A stretch of DNA of 64,000 bases from Spirodela intermedia (taxonomy: Eukaryota; Streptophyta; Magnoliopsida; Alismatales; Araceae): contig LR746278.1 in NCBI GenBank assembly GCA_902729315.2, positions 3,791,501 to 3,855,500 of the forward strand, given 5' to 3'. Positions within the stretch are counted from its first letter, which is position 1. The number at the start of each line of letters is the position of its first letter. The position numbers were made by a program, and so were the translations under genes. The notes beneath the pieces are model-generated. The model did not search any database, was not told the origin of the DNA, and saw only the letters and a list, made by a program, of their open reading frames with translations. Below, piece by piece: positions 13,389 through 25,114 of the stretch.

Positions 13389-14336
13389 CTGAGTCCACCC
13401 ATCAAGCGGCTAAATCAAAAGTCAATAGGGTCAACCTCACCAAGTGAACAGGGGTCGGAAGTTATTTATGGATGCGATTAGGTGCTAATGCAACCCAAAT
13501 AATAATATGCATGGCGAAGTCAACGGAGGTCAGAACATACGGATCCGGACAAGAGGCAAGCCGAACAAGAGCGTGAAAAAACTCTTGGGACACATCCTGT
13601 CAGCCCTCAAGAACCGTAGTTCTGCATTGTTGCCCACGCGTGTCGATGAAGGCAAGGAGACGCGTTTTACTCCAGTTGCGTGTGGAACGCGCATGGCGAC
13701 GTAAGCTGTACGTAACCATTGGAAATAGTTCTCATCTAGCAGTGCGTTCCCTCCCTTGAGAGGGTGATTAGGGTTCAGCTGGATCGTCGTAAACCTCGCG
13801 GTTGTAAACTCCCCCTCTTTCCCACCCGGTTGGTTCTTAAAGAGGTTGAAGCTCTAGACAATATCGAAAAGTGATCCGAGCTGAAGATAATGAATGAGTC
13901 GGCGCTGATTTTTTTTTATTGAACAGTCGAAGAAGTGGGTTGGTGCCCTTCACGTGGATCAATCTCCCCACCGCCCGCAACTCCGGCCGACAGACGTGTT
14001 CTGAAAGGAACCTCCCACAGCCTCCGGAGTCACCGCATAGCTGATAAGATTACCCACGGAGCTAACCAGAAGGAAATATGTTTGTTAACCGGGGAGGAAT
14101 GGATGAGTAAAGAAGAAAAGTTTCAAATTTTCTGGAAATTCATCAAGACAGAGGATCGATGAAGGAAATGGATTGGAAAGGCTCATTTACATCTCCTGCG
14201 ATGGATCTCTTCTTCTTCTCTATTTGCCCTAGTACCTAATAGCAACCCGGAGGAACCCACCGGCTGGTTCTACTACCTGCGGAGGAGGCCGCCCTAGACA
14301 TCATCTGAGATGATGAGGACGCCTCCAGCAAGAACC
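13389..14336. other. Intergenic DNA with short unrecognised open frames, includes the VQ gene 3' end
   Basis: The open frames at 13507-13704 and 13935-14162 (+) are 65-75 codons, begin with ATG and have moderately plant-like composition, but I recognise no domain and no splice partners. The interval just left of 14337 should contain the 3' untranslated region of the minus-strand VQ gene. No gene is called. Confidence 0.4.
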
Positions 14337-14840
14337 CTACCGACTCCCCCAACCCCCTTCCATCTGGGGCGCTCCACCAATTCCTTGCTGATACCCGCCG
14401 CCATACTGCTGCTGGAATTGGTTGTACTGCTGCTGCTGTACATCGAAAGGGTAAGCTCCCACCTGGTGATGGATCTGATCGGGGCCTCCGGGGTACCCAC
14501 TGAAGCTGAGTGTCGTCTCCCTCGCCAGGAGGGAAGGATAGTCTGGCGCAAGGGGTCTCGTCGGGACGCCGGTGAACTGCTGCACCATGGCGCGGAAATT
14601 GGAGGCGTCCGTGTTGAGGATCGTTGTTGGGGCCTTTCTCGATGCCCTCGACCTTCTCCGCGCTGCTCTCCCCGTGCGGGGCTCGCTAGCCGGCTGAGCC
14701 ATGGCAGTCGTCGTCGTGATCACCGTCGACTCTGTTAGGTGAGTTGCACCTCCAGGCACGATGCCGCTGCCGAGATCTCTCTGGTAGATTTGCGGCGCCG
14801 CCCAATCGGGATGGCTTGAGCTGCTGTGGCTGATGGCCAT
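14337..14840 (-). CDS. VQ-motif protein (VQ22/JAV1-like)
   Basis: Intronless 167-codon ORF. Residues 82-91 read FRAMVQQFTG, an exact match to the plant VQ core FxxxVQxhTG that binds the WRKY domain of group I and IIc WRKY factors. It is preceded by a basic stretch at 58-69 (RAARRRSRASRK), a likely nuclear signal, and followed by a Gln/Gly/Tyr-rich tail (about 134-153). N-terminus MAISHSSSS and overall length fit the VQ22/JAV1-like group, which in Arabidopsis represses jasmonate defence genes. The start is the first ATG of the frame, and its leader (14841 to about 15010) lies downstream of a TATA box. The opposite-strand frame at 14310-14738 is a shadow. Family certain, subgroup an inference. 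Confidence 0.9.
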   Translation of the reverse strand: MAISHSSSSHPDWAAPQIYQRDLGSGIVPGGATHLTESTVITTTTAMAQPASEPRTGRAARRRSRASRKAPTTILNTDASNFRAMVQQFTGVPTRPLAPDYPSLLARETTLSFSGYPGGPDQIHHQVGAYPFDVQQQQYNQFQQQYGGGYQQGIGGAPQMEGGWGSR

Positions 14841-15039
14841 GGATGAGGTGAAGTAATATACAGCGGGAAGAGTAAAGGGTCTGTCTGTCTACCTCTCTGC
14901 CTCTTCCTCTCCCATAAAGTTCCTCCAATCTCCTGTGTTGTCTGCAACCTGTATCGAAGTCTACCACCGCTGCTTGGGCCAATTAAGGGGCGGATGGAAG
15001 AACGGAGTTAAAGGGAAGGAGGCAGGAAGGTCCCTTCAA

Positions 15040-15217
15040 TATATAGTTGCCCGAACATCTCAGACTAGTCTACGGGGTGACGTCTCGAGAGATCGCGGCC
15101 GTTAGTTGGTCAAACCTTCGTCTGCTGCCCGGCTTGAAAAGCTCGTCTCTCTCAACGAAGCGGTTTCACGGAAGCTCTCCCTGGGTTGTCGGTCGTTGAC
15201 GGACAAGAGAGAGTCAA
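15040..15217 (-). promoter_or_regulatory. Proximal promoter of the VQ gene: TATA box and three W-box cores
   Basis: Read toward the VQ gene, TATATA lies at 15040-15045, about 200 bases before the ATG, which would put the transcription start near 15010. Upstream are a full W box TTGACC (15108-15113, minus strand) and two TTGAC cores at 15196-15200 (plus) and 15213-15217 (minus). W boxes are WRKY binding sites. VQ proteins are WRKY partners and are often induced by them, so feedback control is a reasonable inference. Confidence 0.55.
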
Positions 15218-18078
15218 CATTCCAGGCCTCGGGAGGTGGATGCGGTGTACCAGCAATCTATCACCGATAAAGAATCGAGTACTTTACGTTTATAATGAAG
15301 GCATACGTCAGCAAGGTATGCTTCTTGAACTATATCTTGTCTGAAGTGATGTGATTCTTGGGGCTGTAAGTTTTGAAGGAACGCGTGATATTTGTGGGTG
15401 AAGACGATGTGGATGAGAACGTTGGAGTGGGATGATTCTGATCGACCGTAATGACGTCATGATGGTGAATGAAGACGCAGTCAAGGAGGGTTGCCACGCG
15501 GAGAAGGTGTAAGTGGTGTATCGGTTCGTAGCTGATGGGTAGGTGGCGACAGCAACTGCGATGATAGCAGTCGGACGGATTCGGGTTCAATTTATCAGTC
15601 CACTTGAATCATTTAGAGCTGTGTGAGAGAGTTCACTAGTTGAGCTCCTGCAAAACAAACTGAGACATTAAAATGAAATAGTATCAGGAAAATCAATCCA
15701 TATTGCTTAACCATGAGACTAAATTGTGAATGTACAGGCTGTTAGTCACATTGTTTAAATAATTTCTTAGAAATTATGATATTTTGCATCAAGTAGTCAA
15801 AGTTTTCAGACTTACAAGACGAGGAATTTCAACTATATCGACCATGTACCTTAATATCTAAGATTAGTGCTTTAACTTTGACCATTGGTATGTCTCCCTG
15901 GTTATTGTCTGAAATGAAACTTGGTAAAAACATATCTTTCATTCATTTAATATAATAATGACCCAAGAGATGAAGGAAATGGAAGATGGAAGGATGTTGT
16001 AGTGATCATTGATAATGAAAATTGTAACCACTATTGTGAACACTGGTGGAAATTCTTAATTGGTATCAAAAATGTTTATGACTTCAGTGTATGGTCACCA
16101 TCATCATCGTCATCAAATAAAAAATGAATAAATATGTATAATATGTACGATTAATATCCTAACAGAGAAATACTTAAATAAAAATATATAGCTTCAATAA
16201 TCTAGTGACAAGATGTTTATTTAGAGTGTTCTAGCCTGCTCAAGTGTGGACTTGGGTCGATGCTCAATAAAAATGCTAACTTTTTATGCGCGGAACATCT
16301 GTGGTTGGGAGGCCGATTCGCGCAAAAGGCTCTCCACCTTCATATGATCGACAGGCTGCCGGAAAAAAATTTACATTTTTGCCTTTCAAAAGACTGATGG
16401 CGGAGGCGGGATATAAAAGCGGCGCTGAGTAAAAGGTGATTTTTATGTGGTGGTTGAGGGTCGTCCGCCGGTATCCACCGTGAGCTCGCTGGCTTCCCCC
16501 CCTATTGGCTTGCCAGGGAGTCGGGAATGGGGGGTAAAAGGTCGTTGCACATGGCAGTTGCGGAGCATCGTTCGCAAATGGAAGCGTTGGCGACAGCCGC
16601 CGTTAATTTCGCAGGTTCCTGCGCCGCCGTCAACTTAGAATATATGCGCCTTCGGGGAGAATGATCAGTCGTCCTTTTATTCAGGCGCGGAAAACTGAAG
16701 CTGCTGGTTTGGGGGGTGGAATATTCAGAGGATCAGATCGGATCTTATGGGATTCCCAGTTTACTTCATATTGCACCCAGTAATGTACTTTCTACTGATG
16801 TGAAGTCATTCCAGCAATTTAATCCAAAGCTATGGGCAACAATCGCATTCTTCTTAAACTAGGACCAAAAAGTCACTTTACAGAGATATTGGGAGTATTT
16901 TTTGAAACGGTAGATTGATTTTTTTCTAGTAATGAATAAATGAATATGACTTTGTGGAAATTTACAACACAATGGACATGCCAATTGGCAGTCATGTGGA
17001 AGACTTTTAAAAATCAGTATTATCTTTTTTAGCACATTCTCTAGTTTAAATTTAACTGAATGAAAATTCATAATATTTAATGGAAATTTAGCCTTTTGAA
17101 GAAATACTACCATCCACTTGTTCTTAACTGAACTTTTCTTGGAGTATTTAATGTAAATACATAATGATTCCCTTCATGACACGTTGATTTTCACAGTAAA
17201 TTTTCTGAACTATTTGTACATATCCAATTGATATCTTTTGCATCTCATCATTGTTGTCTGATTTTTGGTATTATAGGTGAGAGCAAATGTCAAGAACATT
17301 GGGAAGATTATAGATGGATCAAGATAGATTGCATGAATATGCAAACTATGACAAATACAATGAATATTAAAAACATATCTAGGCTATCCTCCGTTGAACC
17401 TTTGAGGTGAGCTTTTAGACCATCAAGTCAATGTGGTAATCAATTAAGAGACAAGTGAGGTCTAAGAGTTCAACTTGAGTTATTCTTTTATATTAGTAAG
17501 AATTGAGAAATATACCTAGTTTATGATTGCCTTGTCTATGCCCATTTATTGTTCTCATGCATAATGCCTCTCATGGGCTTAATTGGCATGATATATTTAT
17601 GTTCACAACTTTCTCTACATATAACAATGTCTCTGAGCTCAATAAGTGGTAACGAATTATAAGTGGTAGGTATTAATATAATTACAAAGACAGATCAGGG
17701 GGTGTCCACATATTTCTAAAATGGATACACTCCAATGGCTAATAATTGATTCATAAATAGATCGTAAAATTGAATCTCTATCTTTTTCCAACTCTAACTC
17801 ACCTAAATAGTGGGTGATGTGATAACCCAGCACCATTAAGCAAAGAACTACACTAAAATACACCCTTCACCTTGTGAAACCTTCACAAACAACATTGACA
17901 GTTGAGATCAGTATGGTGAAACTCCACTTAAGTGGGCTGCATGTACACATTACTCTCTTATTTGATCGACTTGAGTCCTGTTCCATAAATCTGATGTGCT
18001 TACAAAGCCTTTTTGTCTTACTCTCTGGTCATATAATTTCAGAGTTGATCTTAATCTAGCCTAACACAACATGCATCA

Positions 18079-18111
<33 letters not shown>

Positions 18112-18572
18112 TTCTCACACACATGAATGCACACATAACCATAAACTAGTTCTCTCGGGGAAATGCTTCAACTATTTACTAGATATGGAGCACAAGTTCT
18201 CTCAAAGACAAGCACATGTTTCACAATAATTTCCTTCTCCTTGTTGATCATCCAAGATCGCACTTGTAACACACTTGTTCATGATAGACAATACGTTTTA
18301 CTTCTACTTGGATCTATGCTTGTGAGCACAACAATAATATAGAATATACAAATAGATAGTTGTATATATCTTCACATATAAAAGTCTTAACTTGAACTAG
18401 AGAGATAAATGCAAAGATTTGCATTGACCCTCATAGAGTTTACTATTGACTATAACGTCTTATGTTACTATTTTCTTTCTTTTCCCATTTATATCTTAGT
18501 TCAATCTTCCTAGCATAGAAGTCTGTGTCTGAGTCCAACCTCCACATCAAATTTGTGTTGAAGGATGAAAAG
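15218..18572. other. Intergenic DNA without a recognised gene
   Basis: GC is moderate at 15218-15600 and 16290-16720 and low elsewhere. The frame at 16447-16638 (+) lies in a GC-rich patch that could be a promoter or first exon, but no matching downstream exons were found. A pyrimidine-rich tract lies at 18078-18118. Other short frames (16859-17113, 17657-17863, 17874-18059) show no family features. Confidence 0.4.
18078..18118 (+). repeat. (TC)n pyrimidine-rich microsatellite
   Basis: An imperfect run of TC dinucleotides interrupted by TTT and CCC triplets, directly followed by a short CA run (CACACACA). Confidence 0.9.
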
Positions 18573-18815
18573 TGTTACAAGAACAAAATGGATGTGCTAA
18601 AGGTCAACGAAAGTGATCACAAGAAGAAGATAGACTCCAAGATAAAAAGACAATCTCAATATGAAATAGAGTTTATATGACAATAAAACAAGGCAAAGTC
18701 TAAGAGTAAATCACCAAAAGAAAATGTTCCAAGAGAGATAACAAGGCCTCAATAACAAAGGAATCAAAATAGGAATCTCTCAAAGTATAAGAAGGAAAGA
18801 TCAATGAAAAAATGA
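18573..18815 (-). repeat. 3' LTR of the copia element
   Basis: Aligns with 22706-22945; shared blocks include GAATCTCTCAAAGTA and AATCACCAAAAGAAAA. The outer edge starts TGTTACAAGA. The inner edge is lost. Confidence 0.75.
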
Positions 18816-18829
18816 GTAAGCCTGATCAA

Positions 18830-20350
18830 TTGCTAATAGAATTTCAATTTGTCTTGTGGTAATGTCTTTGTCATCATGTTAGTGGGTTTTCAAGAGTATT
18901 GATCTTCTTAATACATATATCCTTATTCAAGAATATATCTCACAAAAAGTGGTAACATACATCAATATGTTTTGTGGGTTTGTGAAGCATTTGATCATTG
19001 GACAAATGGATACCACTTTGGCTATCCCATAATAGGCTTAACTCCTTTTTCTCACAACATAACTTGTTGAATAAACCCTTCAACCAAACGTCTTCATTGA
19101 TGGCTTCATTGATTGCCATATATTTTACTTCAATAGTTGATAACACAATTGTAGGTTGAAGTGATGCTTTCCAAGATATTGCACTTCCTCCATGAATGTA
19201 TACATAGCTGGTGAGAGATCGTCTCCTATCAAGGTCTCCAGCATAGTCTGAATCTACATACCCTGAAATTTCTCTAGATGATCTTCCAAAACATAGACAA
19301 ATTTTGAAAGTTCCTTCCAGGTACCTGAAGATCCACTAAACTGCCTTCCAATACTCCTTTCCTAGATTGATCATATAGCGACTCACCAAGCTAACTGCCT
19401 GTGACATGTTTGGGCATGTGCATGTCATTGCATACATTAGAGAGCCAATTGCTGAAGAGTACGAAACCTTTGACATTTGCTAAATTTATTTTCAGATTTT
19501 CGAGATAATGTAAATGAGAGTTTAAAGTGTGCAGCAATTGAAGTTTTGATAGATTTCACCTTCTCCATGTTAAATCAACATAATACTTTATCAATATATC
19601 CCTTTTGACATAGAGAAGGTTGCTATCCCCAATACAGCAATTGGCTGCTCGATCTCTCTTTATTTCCATCCCCAAAAGTTTAGTCATCAGGCCAAGATCT
19701 TTCATCCAGAACTCTCAAGTGAGTTATGATTTTATCACTTCAATATCTTTATTATTCTTTGCTACTATTAAAATGTCATCGACATATAGTAAGAGATGCA
19801 TAAATGTTCTTTCTAGAGATTTGAAATAGACACAACTATCATATTGACAGCATTTGAAACCAATATAGAGTGAGAATGAAAGAATGTTTTGTACTACTAA
19901 GGGGGTGATTGTTTCAATTTGTAGAGTGATGTATTCAATTTACAAATGAGGTTGTTACACTCATTGTCAATGAATTCTTCTAACTGTACTAGATAGATTT
20001 CTTCTTCACATTCACCTTGTAAAAATGTTGTTCTAACGTCCATTTGTTCCAATCCATAGTCATGATATATTGTGAGGCTCAAAATTTCATATATAAAGAC
20101 ATATTAGGCCATAAGAGAGAAAATGTCATTATAGTCGACACCAAAGATTTGACTAAATCCCTTAGCAACCAATTGTGTCTTATACTGAGGTTCTTCAACA
20201 CTTAGACTGCCTTCTTTGAATTTGAATACCCATTTATTCTGAATGGGTTCTTTATTTTTCAAAAATTCCAACAGATCCCAAGTAGAGTTCTTCTAAAGTG
20301 CCTCCATTTCCTCCTATATTGTAGCAATCTATTTTACTAAGTCATTAGAC
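18830..20350 (-). pseudogene. Copia reverse transcriptase and RNase H remnant
   Basis: RT is legible at 19897-20082 (QMDVRTTFLQGECEEEIYL, usual QMDVKTAFLNGxLxEEIYM) and at 19380-19450 (NMSQAVSLVSRYM, usual ISxAVxxxSRYM). The connection and RNase H follow: SGYVDSDYAGDLDRRRSLTSY near 19200-19260, STIEVKYMAINEAINEDVWL at 19080-19143, then the DSQS...HLSNDQMLHKPTKHIDV motif near 18965-19030 (usual DNQSAIxLxxNPxxHxRTKHIDI). The RT catalytic YVDD box falls near 19760-19790, in sequence matching YVDDI. Many frame breaks. Confidence 0.8.
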
Positions 20351-20673
20351 TAGATTGCCTTAGTTAAAGAATCTAGTTCATTCAAATTCCTAATATTTTC
20401 TGCAATGGCTAAGGCATATGCAACACAATTTATGTGAGCGTATTGATCTAGAGGTTGAATACCTAGGACGCTTTATTTGTGTGTCAACAATTGGTAATGA
20501 TGATGAGTTAATAGGGGACGGTACCTCAATCTCAATTGGAGAATGTTGAGATAAATCGATATATTCATATTGAAGATTGACACCTTGGTCTTGTTCAGGC
20601 AAGTTTTTAAGAGTTGAAAACTTGGTTTGACTTAGATGTCCTCAATAGGACAGATTCATCATAGATAATGTCT

Positions 20674-21310
20674 CTACTGTAGATAACTTTTTTGATTCTT
20701 AGGATGATATAATTTATATCCATTGACTCTTGGCTTGAATCTAAGAAATATATATTTAACTAATCGTGGTTCAAACTTTCCATTGTTGACACAAACATAG
20801 GTTAAGCATCCAAGGACTTTGAGAAAATAATAATTAGCAAGAGAGCTAGACCATATCTCTTGTGGAGTTTTCTTTTCAATGGCAATCGGAAGGGATTTCT
20901 TAATAAGATAAGCTACAATAGGGGTAGCTTCTAACCAAAAGGATTTTAGTAGAGTAGTATTGGAGAGAAAACATTGCACTTTCTCAAAAATAGTCCAATT
21001 CATGTGTTCCACTACACCATTTTATTCTGGTGTGTGACGGATGGTAAGATTACATAACATTCCTTCAGATTTACAAAAATCAATAAAATGATTTAAATAT
21101 ATTCCATCCCATTGTCAATTCAAAGAACTTTGACACATTAGTTAATTTAGTTTTGAACAAGAAACTTTCATTCTTTGAAGCGATGAAAATATCAGATTTT
21201 TATTATAAGAAATATACTCACACCTTTCTTGAATAATCATTGATGAAGGTTAACATATACAAAGCACCCCCCTAGGATGGAATAGTTGTTGGCCCCTATA
21301 GATTTGAGTG
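20674..21310 (-). pseudogene. Copia integrase remnant
   Basis: Near 21225-21310 the minus strand reads ILDYVHSNL*GPTTIPS then YMLTFINDYSRKV, the integrase core start with one stop. 20674-21012 keeps an open frame with VEHMNW-type, LLKSFWLEATPIVAYLIKKS and LKVLGCLTYVCVNNGKFEPR, the usual core-to-C-terminal transition. The domain is split by stops. Confidence 0.8.
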
Positions 21311-22690
21311 AACATAGTCTAGAATTTTTGTTGATTTGTGTTGACTTGTTGGAAAACTAAAATGAGCATGTTTGCCATAAATGTAATGCTCACATAATTC
21401 TAAAGTCTTTGACTTAAGTTCATCAATCAGACTTCATTGACTTAGCTCACCCAAACCTTGTTCTCCCATATGTCCCAATCGCATGTGTCATAATCTGGAT
21501 TTTTCTTGTGTAGGTTAGGAGGAGGTTGTAATGGTAATATCACCCATTCCCATACTGCCTTCAAGAACATATAGGTTAGCTGTTTTTCGATGCCCCTTCA
21601 AGATACCATCATCATTGATAAAGTGGTAGCCTTGGGAGTCAATCGTGTTTAGTGAAATGTGATTTCTTTTAATTTCTAGAACATGTCAAACTTTGCTTAG
21701 AGTGTGGATTTTCTCATCAAATATTTTGGGGGAAACATTCCCAATCCCTTCAATTTTGTAGGATGAGTTGTTGCCCATTAACATGACTCCAGTTGATGAT
21801 GATGTCACAAAAACCTTGTCAAGAATCCATTCATCAAAAGATTTTGACTCACACTTAGAAAGCAATTCAATAGAATCAAAACTTTGAGTGACATTAGCAA
21901 TAGTTGGTTGAAACTTTGAGTGAGATTGTTCCCTCTTGTTCTTATTTTGAAACTTATAGTATTTAAATTTGATGTGACCCTTCTTTTTGTAGTAATTGTA
22001 GGTTTTATCAAAATGTCAAGACTTGGACCTTCTTCTTGATCTTTATTTTGACTTTTTTTTGGGTCATGACCATAGATTATAAGACCTTCTGCTAAGTTGA
22101 CAAAGAAGAATCTGTAAATGTACTCATACTTTTCTTTATAGAAAGTGATTCATATAAAACATCTAGAGAAAGCTCTTTCAACCTATAAAATAAATTATCA
22201 CAGAAGCTTGAATAAGATGCTAGAAGTGACATAAGTAGTAGGGAACATAGGTCTTTGTCAATAAGGGTATTAACATCTAGAGCCTCTAGCTCTACGAGTA
22301 TATCTTTTAATAGGGCTAGTTGAAACTCTAATGGAGTACCTTCTGACATACAAAGATCAAATAATCACTACTTGACTAAGTTTCATTGGGTGACAATTTT
22401 AGCCATACATAACTCTTTGAGCTTCGGTCATAATTGATAAGCCTTAGTCTACTTCTTGATGTCGCATAGGATGTCATTAGAGAGATGTAATTGGATTTGA
22501 GTTAAAGCCTTGCAGTTGACCCATTTCTTCTTATCCTCATCCCATGATTGTGGCATTGTGGGAAAGAGAGCATCCTCCAGATTGAGTTGGGCCAAAATGG
22601 CCCACATCTTGATTTACCATCACATAAAATTTGTCTTCCTATAAAGTTGATGAAGCTCCACCTTTGTTGATGTCATGAGACCTTTGAACC
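21311..22690 (-). pseudogene. Copia gag, protease and pre-integrase remnant
   Basis: Pre-integrase at about 21330-21500: RLGHMGEQGLGELS, LCEHYIYGKHAHFSF (usual LGHxSExGLxxLx...CExCxxGKxxRxxF). Protease-flanking part at about 21590-21840: LMGNNSSYKIEGIGNV and KRNHISLNTIDSQGY. gag at 22092-22349: PLEFQLALLKDILVELEALD followed by LLMSLLASYSSFCDNLFY (usual LLxSLPxSYxxFxxxLLY). Includes frame breaks throughout. Confidence 0.75.
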
Positions 22691-22703
22691 AGCTCTAATA
22701 CCA
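22691..22703 (-). other. Primer binding site, initiator tRNA-Met type
   Basis: Minus-strand sequence TGGTATTAGAGCT two bases inside the right LTR; the standard copia site complementary to tRNA-iMet is TGGTATCAGAGC, so there is one mismatch. Fixes the LTR edge at 22706. Confidence 0.9.
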
Positions 22704-22705
22704 CT

Positions 22706-22945
22706 TGTTACGACAATAGAGTGGATGTGTTGAAGGTCAATGGAAATGATCACGAGAAGAAAATAGACTCTAAGATAGAAAGATAATCTCAATATGAAAC
22801 AGAGTTCATACGACGACAAAATAAGACAATGTCTAAGAGCAAATCACCAAAAGAAAAGTGTTCTAAGAGAGAGAGCAAGGCCTTAGTAATAGAGGAACCA
22901 AAATAGGAATCTCTCAAAGTACGAGGAAACATCAACGAAAAAATG
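22706..22945 (-). repeat. 5' LTR of the copia element
   Basis: Inner edge TGTTACGACA next to the primer site; aligned with the left LTR as far as the GAAAAAATGRG block. The outer end beyond 22945 is not defined. Confidence 0.75.
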
Positions 22946-24772
22946 GGGTTACAATAATAATGGCTTGTAATTCATTTATAGGCACTATGATCATTTTCAA
23001 AATTCAGAAAATTCACTGAAAACATGTGCTTCGTCATGTTAGGCTCCAAAACATGTGCTTCGTCATTCCCGCTCCACTGAAATGATCAGAAATTAATTGA
23101 TTCAAAATAGAAAGAATCTAATATGAACTGTCATCTATCATGTTTGAGAGAATCCTTTTCTATTTACAGTGAATAGGGATATGCATGCAGTTTTAACTTA
23201 CAATCATCAAAACTTGACTGTAACCCATTTTATAGAACTTTCCAAAGCCTCATTTTTGGACAGTTTCACTATGTATGATGTCAACACCTATCTCTTGAGC
23301 CATTTAATCAAGTGATATTTAAATAATTAATTATTTATTAAAGGCATACAAAATTATGTCTTTCAATATGTTATGAAAATTTACAAGTCATTTAATTTAG
23401 AGATAGAACAAGATTCTTCATATGCGTCACCATCTTGGGGGTCGACAACTAGACCATAAAAACAATTGAACCTTTGGCCAATGTCTGGTGGAAATGGGGA
23501 GAGTCAGCTTTTGTAGGCTTCAACATGAGAAAACTTTCTAGTTGAAAGTTGCTTCCCCCATCATATGGTGCAATTTAATATATTCCCTTAATCATACCAT
23601 TTTCATCTGGTGGCATTCTCCTCTCCTGACCACGGAAGATTTGTGAACAGATTGTCGTTAAGATCCTCAGGATGCCCATCTGTATCTATCAGGCTTTGCC
23701 AGGTCAGTTCCAGCAATTGTGACAGTTAACGCATGGAGGTGGAGAATTAGGCTGCATCGTTGTTCGTCATCGCTTCAAGCAAGCCCACTGATATGGTGAT
23801 GAAATCCTGATCCACTTGTCAATTTGTCACAGTGAATGTTGTCATTGTCTTAATCTGATTGATTAAACAAGAAGGGTTTTGCTCCTTATAATAGCCAAGA
23901 GAGAGTCCGTCAGATAAGGGTGTAACTGGGAGTAGGATGACGCTGGAAGAGGTAGGAAGACGGCGGTTTTAGGAGGTGAAAAGAGACCGCAGATTCGGTT
24001 GCCAGGAGAGGGTGGATCTACAAGAGGAAGAATTCGTTCCACGTTGTGATGGACTCTCCCGAATCGGTTTCAAAATCATTCAACACCATACACCCCGAGA
24101 AAATCATTCAGTACCGTTCAACATACAGGGATATATTAACGGGGTAAATAGCAGTTGTCCACTGTATCAAAATGTAATTGAGTTTTTCGTCTCGAGATGC
24201 AGCCTTAATATCGAGGTTACAATAGTATATAGTAGAAGGGGGTCCAAAATTACATCATACTGTGTATCTTCCCCAGAGTACAGGTCCTAATTTTGTCGAG
24301 CCACCTCAAGGAGCAGCGGAGAGTCGGGTATCTTCCTCTTCCTTCTTCCTTTCTCTTCCTCTTGCTACTGTTTCTGCGCTTCTCCGCGCCTATCTTCTTT
24401 CTCCGTACACCTAATGATTTGTTCAGCGTAGAGGCTAATGAAGCCTAGGTTAAAGGCATTATTTGAAGATGCTTTTAACATACAACCACACATGCGACAG
24501 AGTCATCAAGCCAACGGTGTTATGACTTCCGTAAGTATACTTGATTGGATATGTGAAGCCCATCGGATAATCTCAGGAAGAGTAAATAGACACCGTCACG
24601 AAGAACTAGCGCAGCTATTGATGGTGGAAACTTAATATTCCCAGCTTTGCTTCCCTTCTACTACATCACTGAAGAAGTGATCCATCATGTGCCCATTTAC
24701 ACGGCACCCGGAGCCGACAATGAACTCTCATAACAGTACGCAGCATTCAGGATCCTCAGACGCATAAAACAA
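22946..24772. other. Intergenic DNA between copia element and pectinesterase gene
   Basis: Holds no recognised gene. A 19-base sequence (AAAACATGTGCTTCGTCAT) occurs twice, near 23008 and 23046. The frames at 23976-24290 and 24438-24635 (+) have no family features, although 23900-24420 is richer in GC and pyrimidine-rich in 24330-24400, as if an old promoter or first exon had been there. Confidence 0.4.
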
Positions 24773-24780
24773 TATATATT
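24773..24780 (+). promoter_or_regulatory. Candidate TATA box of the pectinesterase gene
   Basis: TATATATT about 340 bases before the start codon; transcription would begin near 24805 and leave a leader of about 310 bases. The only TATA-like sequence I see in the proximal region; position is somewhat far, so this is tentative. Confidence 0.35.
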
Positions 24781-25114
24781 TTTCCTGTCACTTGTTGACT
24801 AACGAGCTAGACTATTCAATTCTCTAGCTTCATGTGTGGGTCTCGGTGGGGTTTCTCTGGTGTGCGGTTTCTTCCTTGAGACATCAACTTTCTGTCGTGT
24901 GAGGTATTCTCACCTTCAAGCGAAACCCACCTTCAGATCGGTGGAAGGTCAGCTTTCTAGGATTTTGAGAGGGTGAAGGGTGGTTTGCAAGGCATTGTAG
25001 TTCATCCTCTCTTTGTCTCTGTTTGTGTGTCTGTTTTAAAATGTCCGAGTAGTTCTCCGTAAACCCACCAACCCCTTCCCATTGCAACAATCCTTGGCTG
25101 TTCTCCCCCCGACA

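Larger units (their letters stand above)
18573..22945 (-). mobile_element. Decayed Ty1/copia retrotransposon with both LTRs
   Basis: The order on the minus strand is LTR (22945-22706), primer site (22703-22691), gag, protease, pre-integrase, integrase, RT, RNase H, LTR (18815-18573): the Pol order PR-INT-RT-RH that defines copia. Both LTRs start TGTTAC on the plus strand and align over about 240 bases with perhaps 80 percent identity, so the insertion is old. The left LTR loses similarity at about 18815, where a polypurine tract would be expected; its inner end is probably deleted. The true outer end of the right LTR past 22945 was not located. Internal stops and frameshifts make it non-coding. 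Confidence 0.85.

Noticed and set aside
14310-14738. 142-codon plus-strand frame opposite the VQ gene
   Set aside because: Antisense shadow of a GC-rich coding sequence; the VQ motif is on the minus strand.
16447-16638. Possible first exon of a gene in a GC-rich patch
   Set aside because: No recognisable protein pattern and no downstream exons; left as intergenic.
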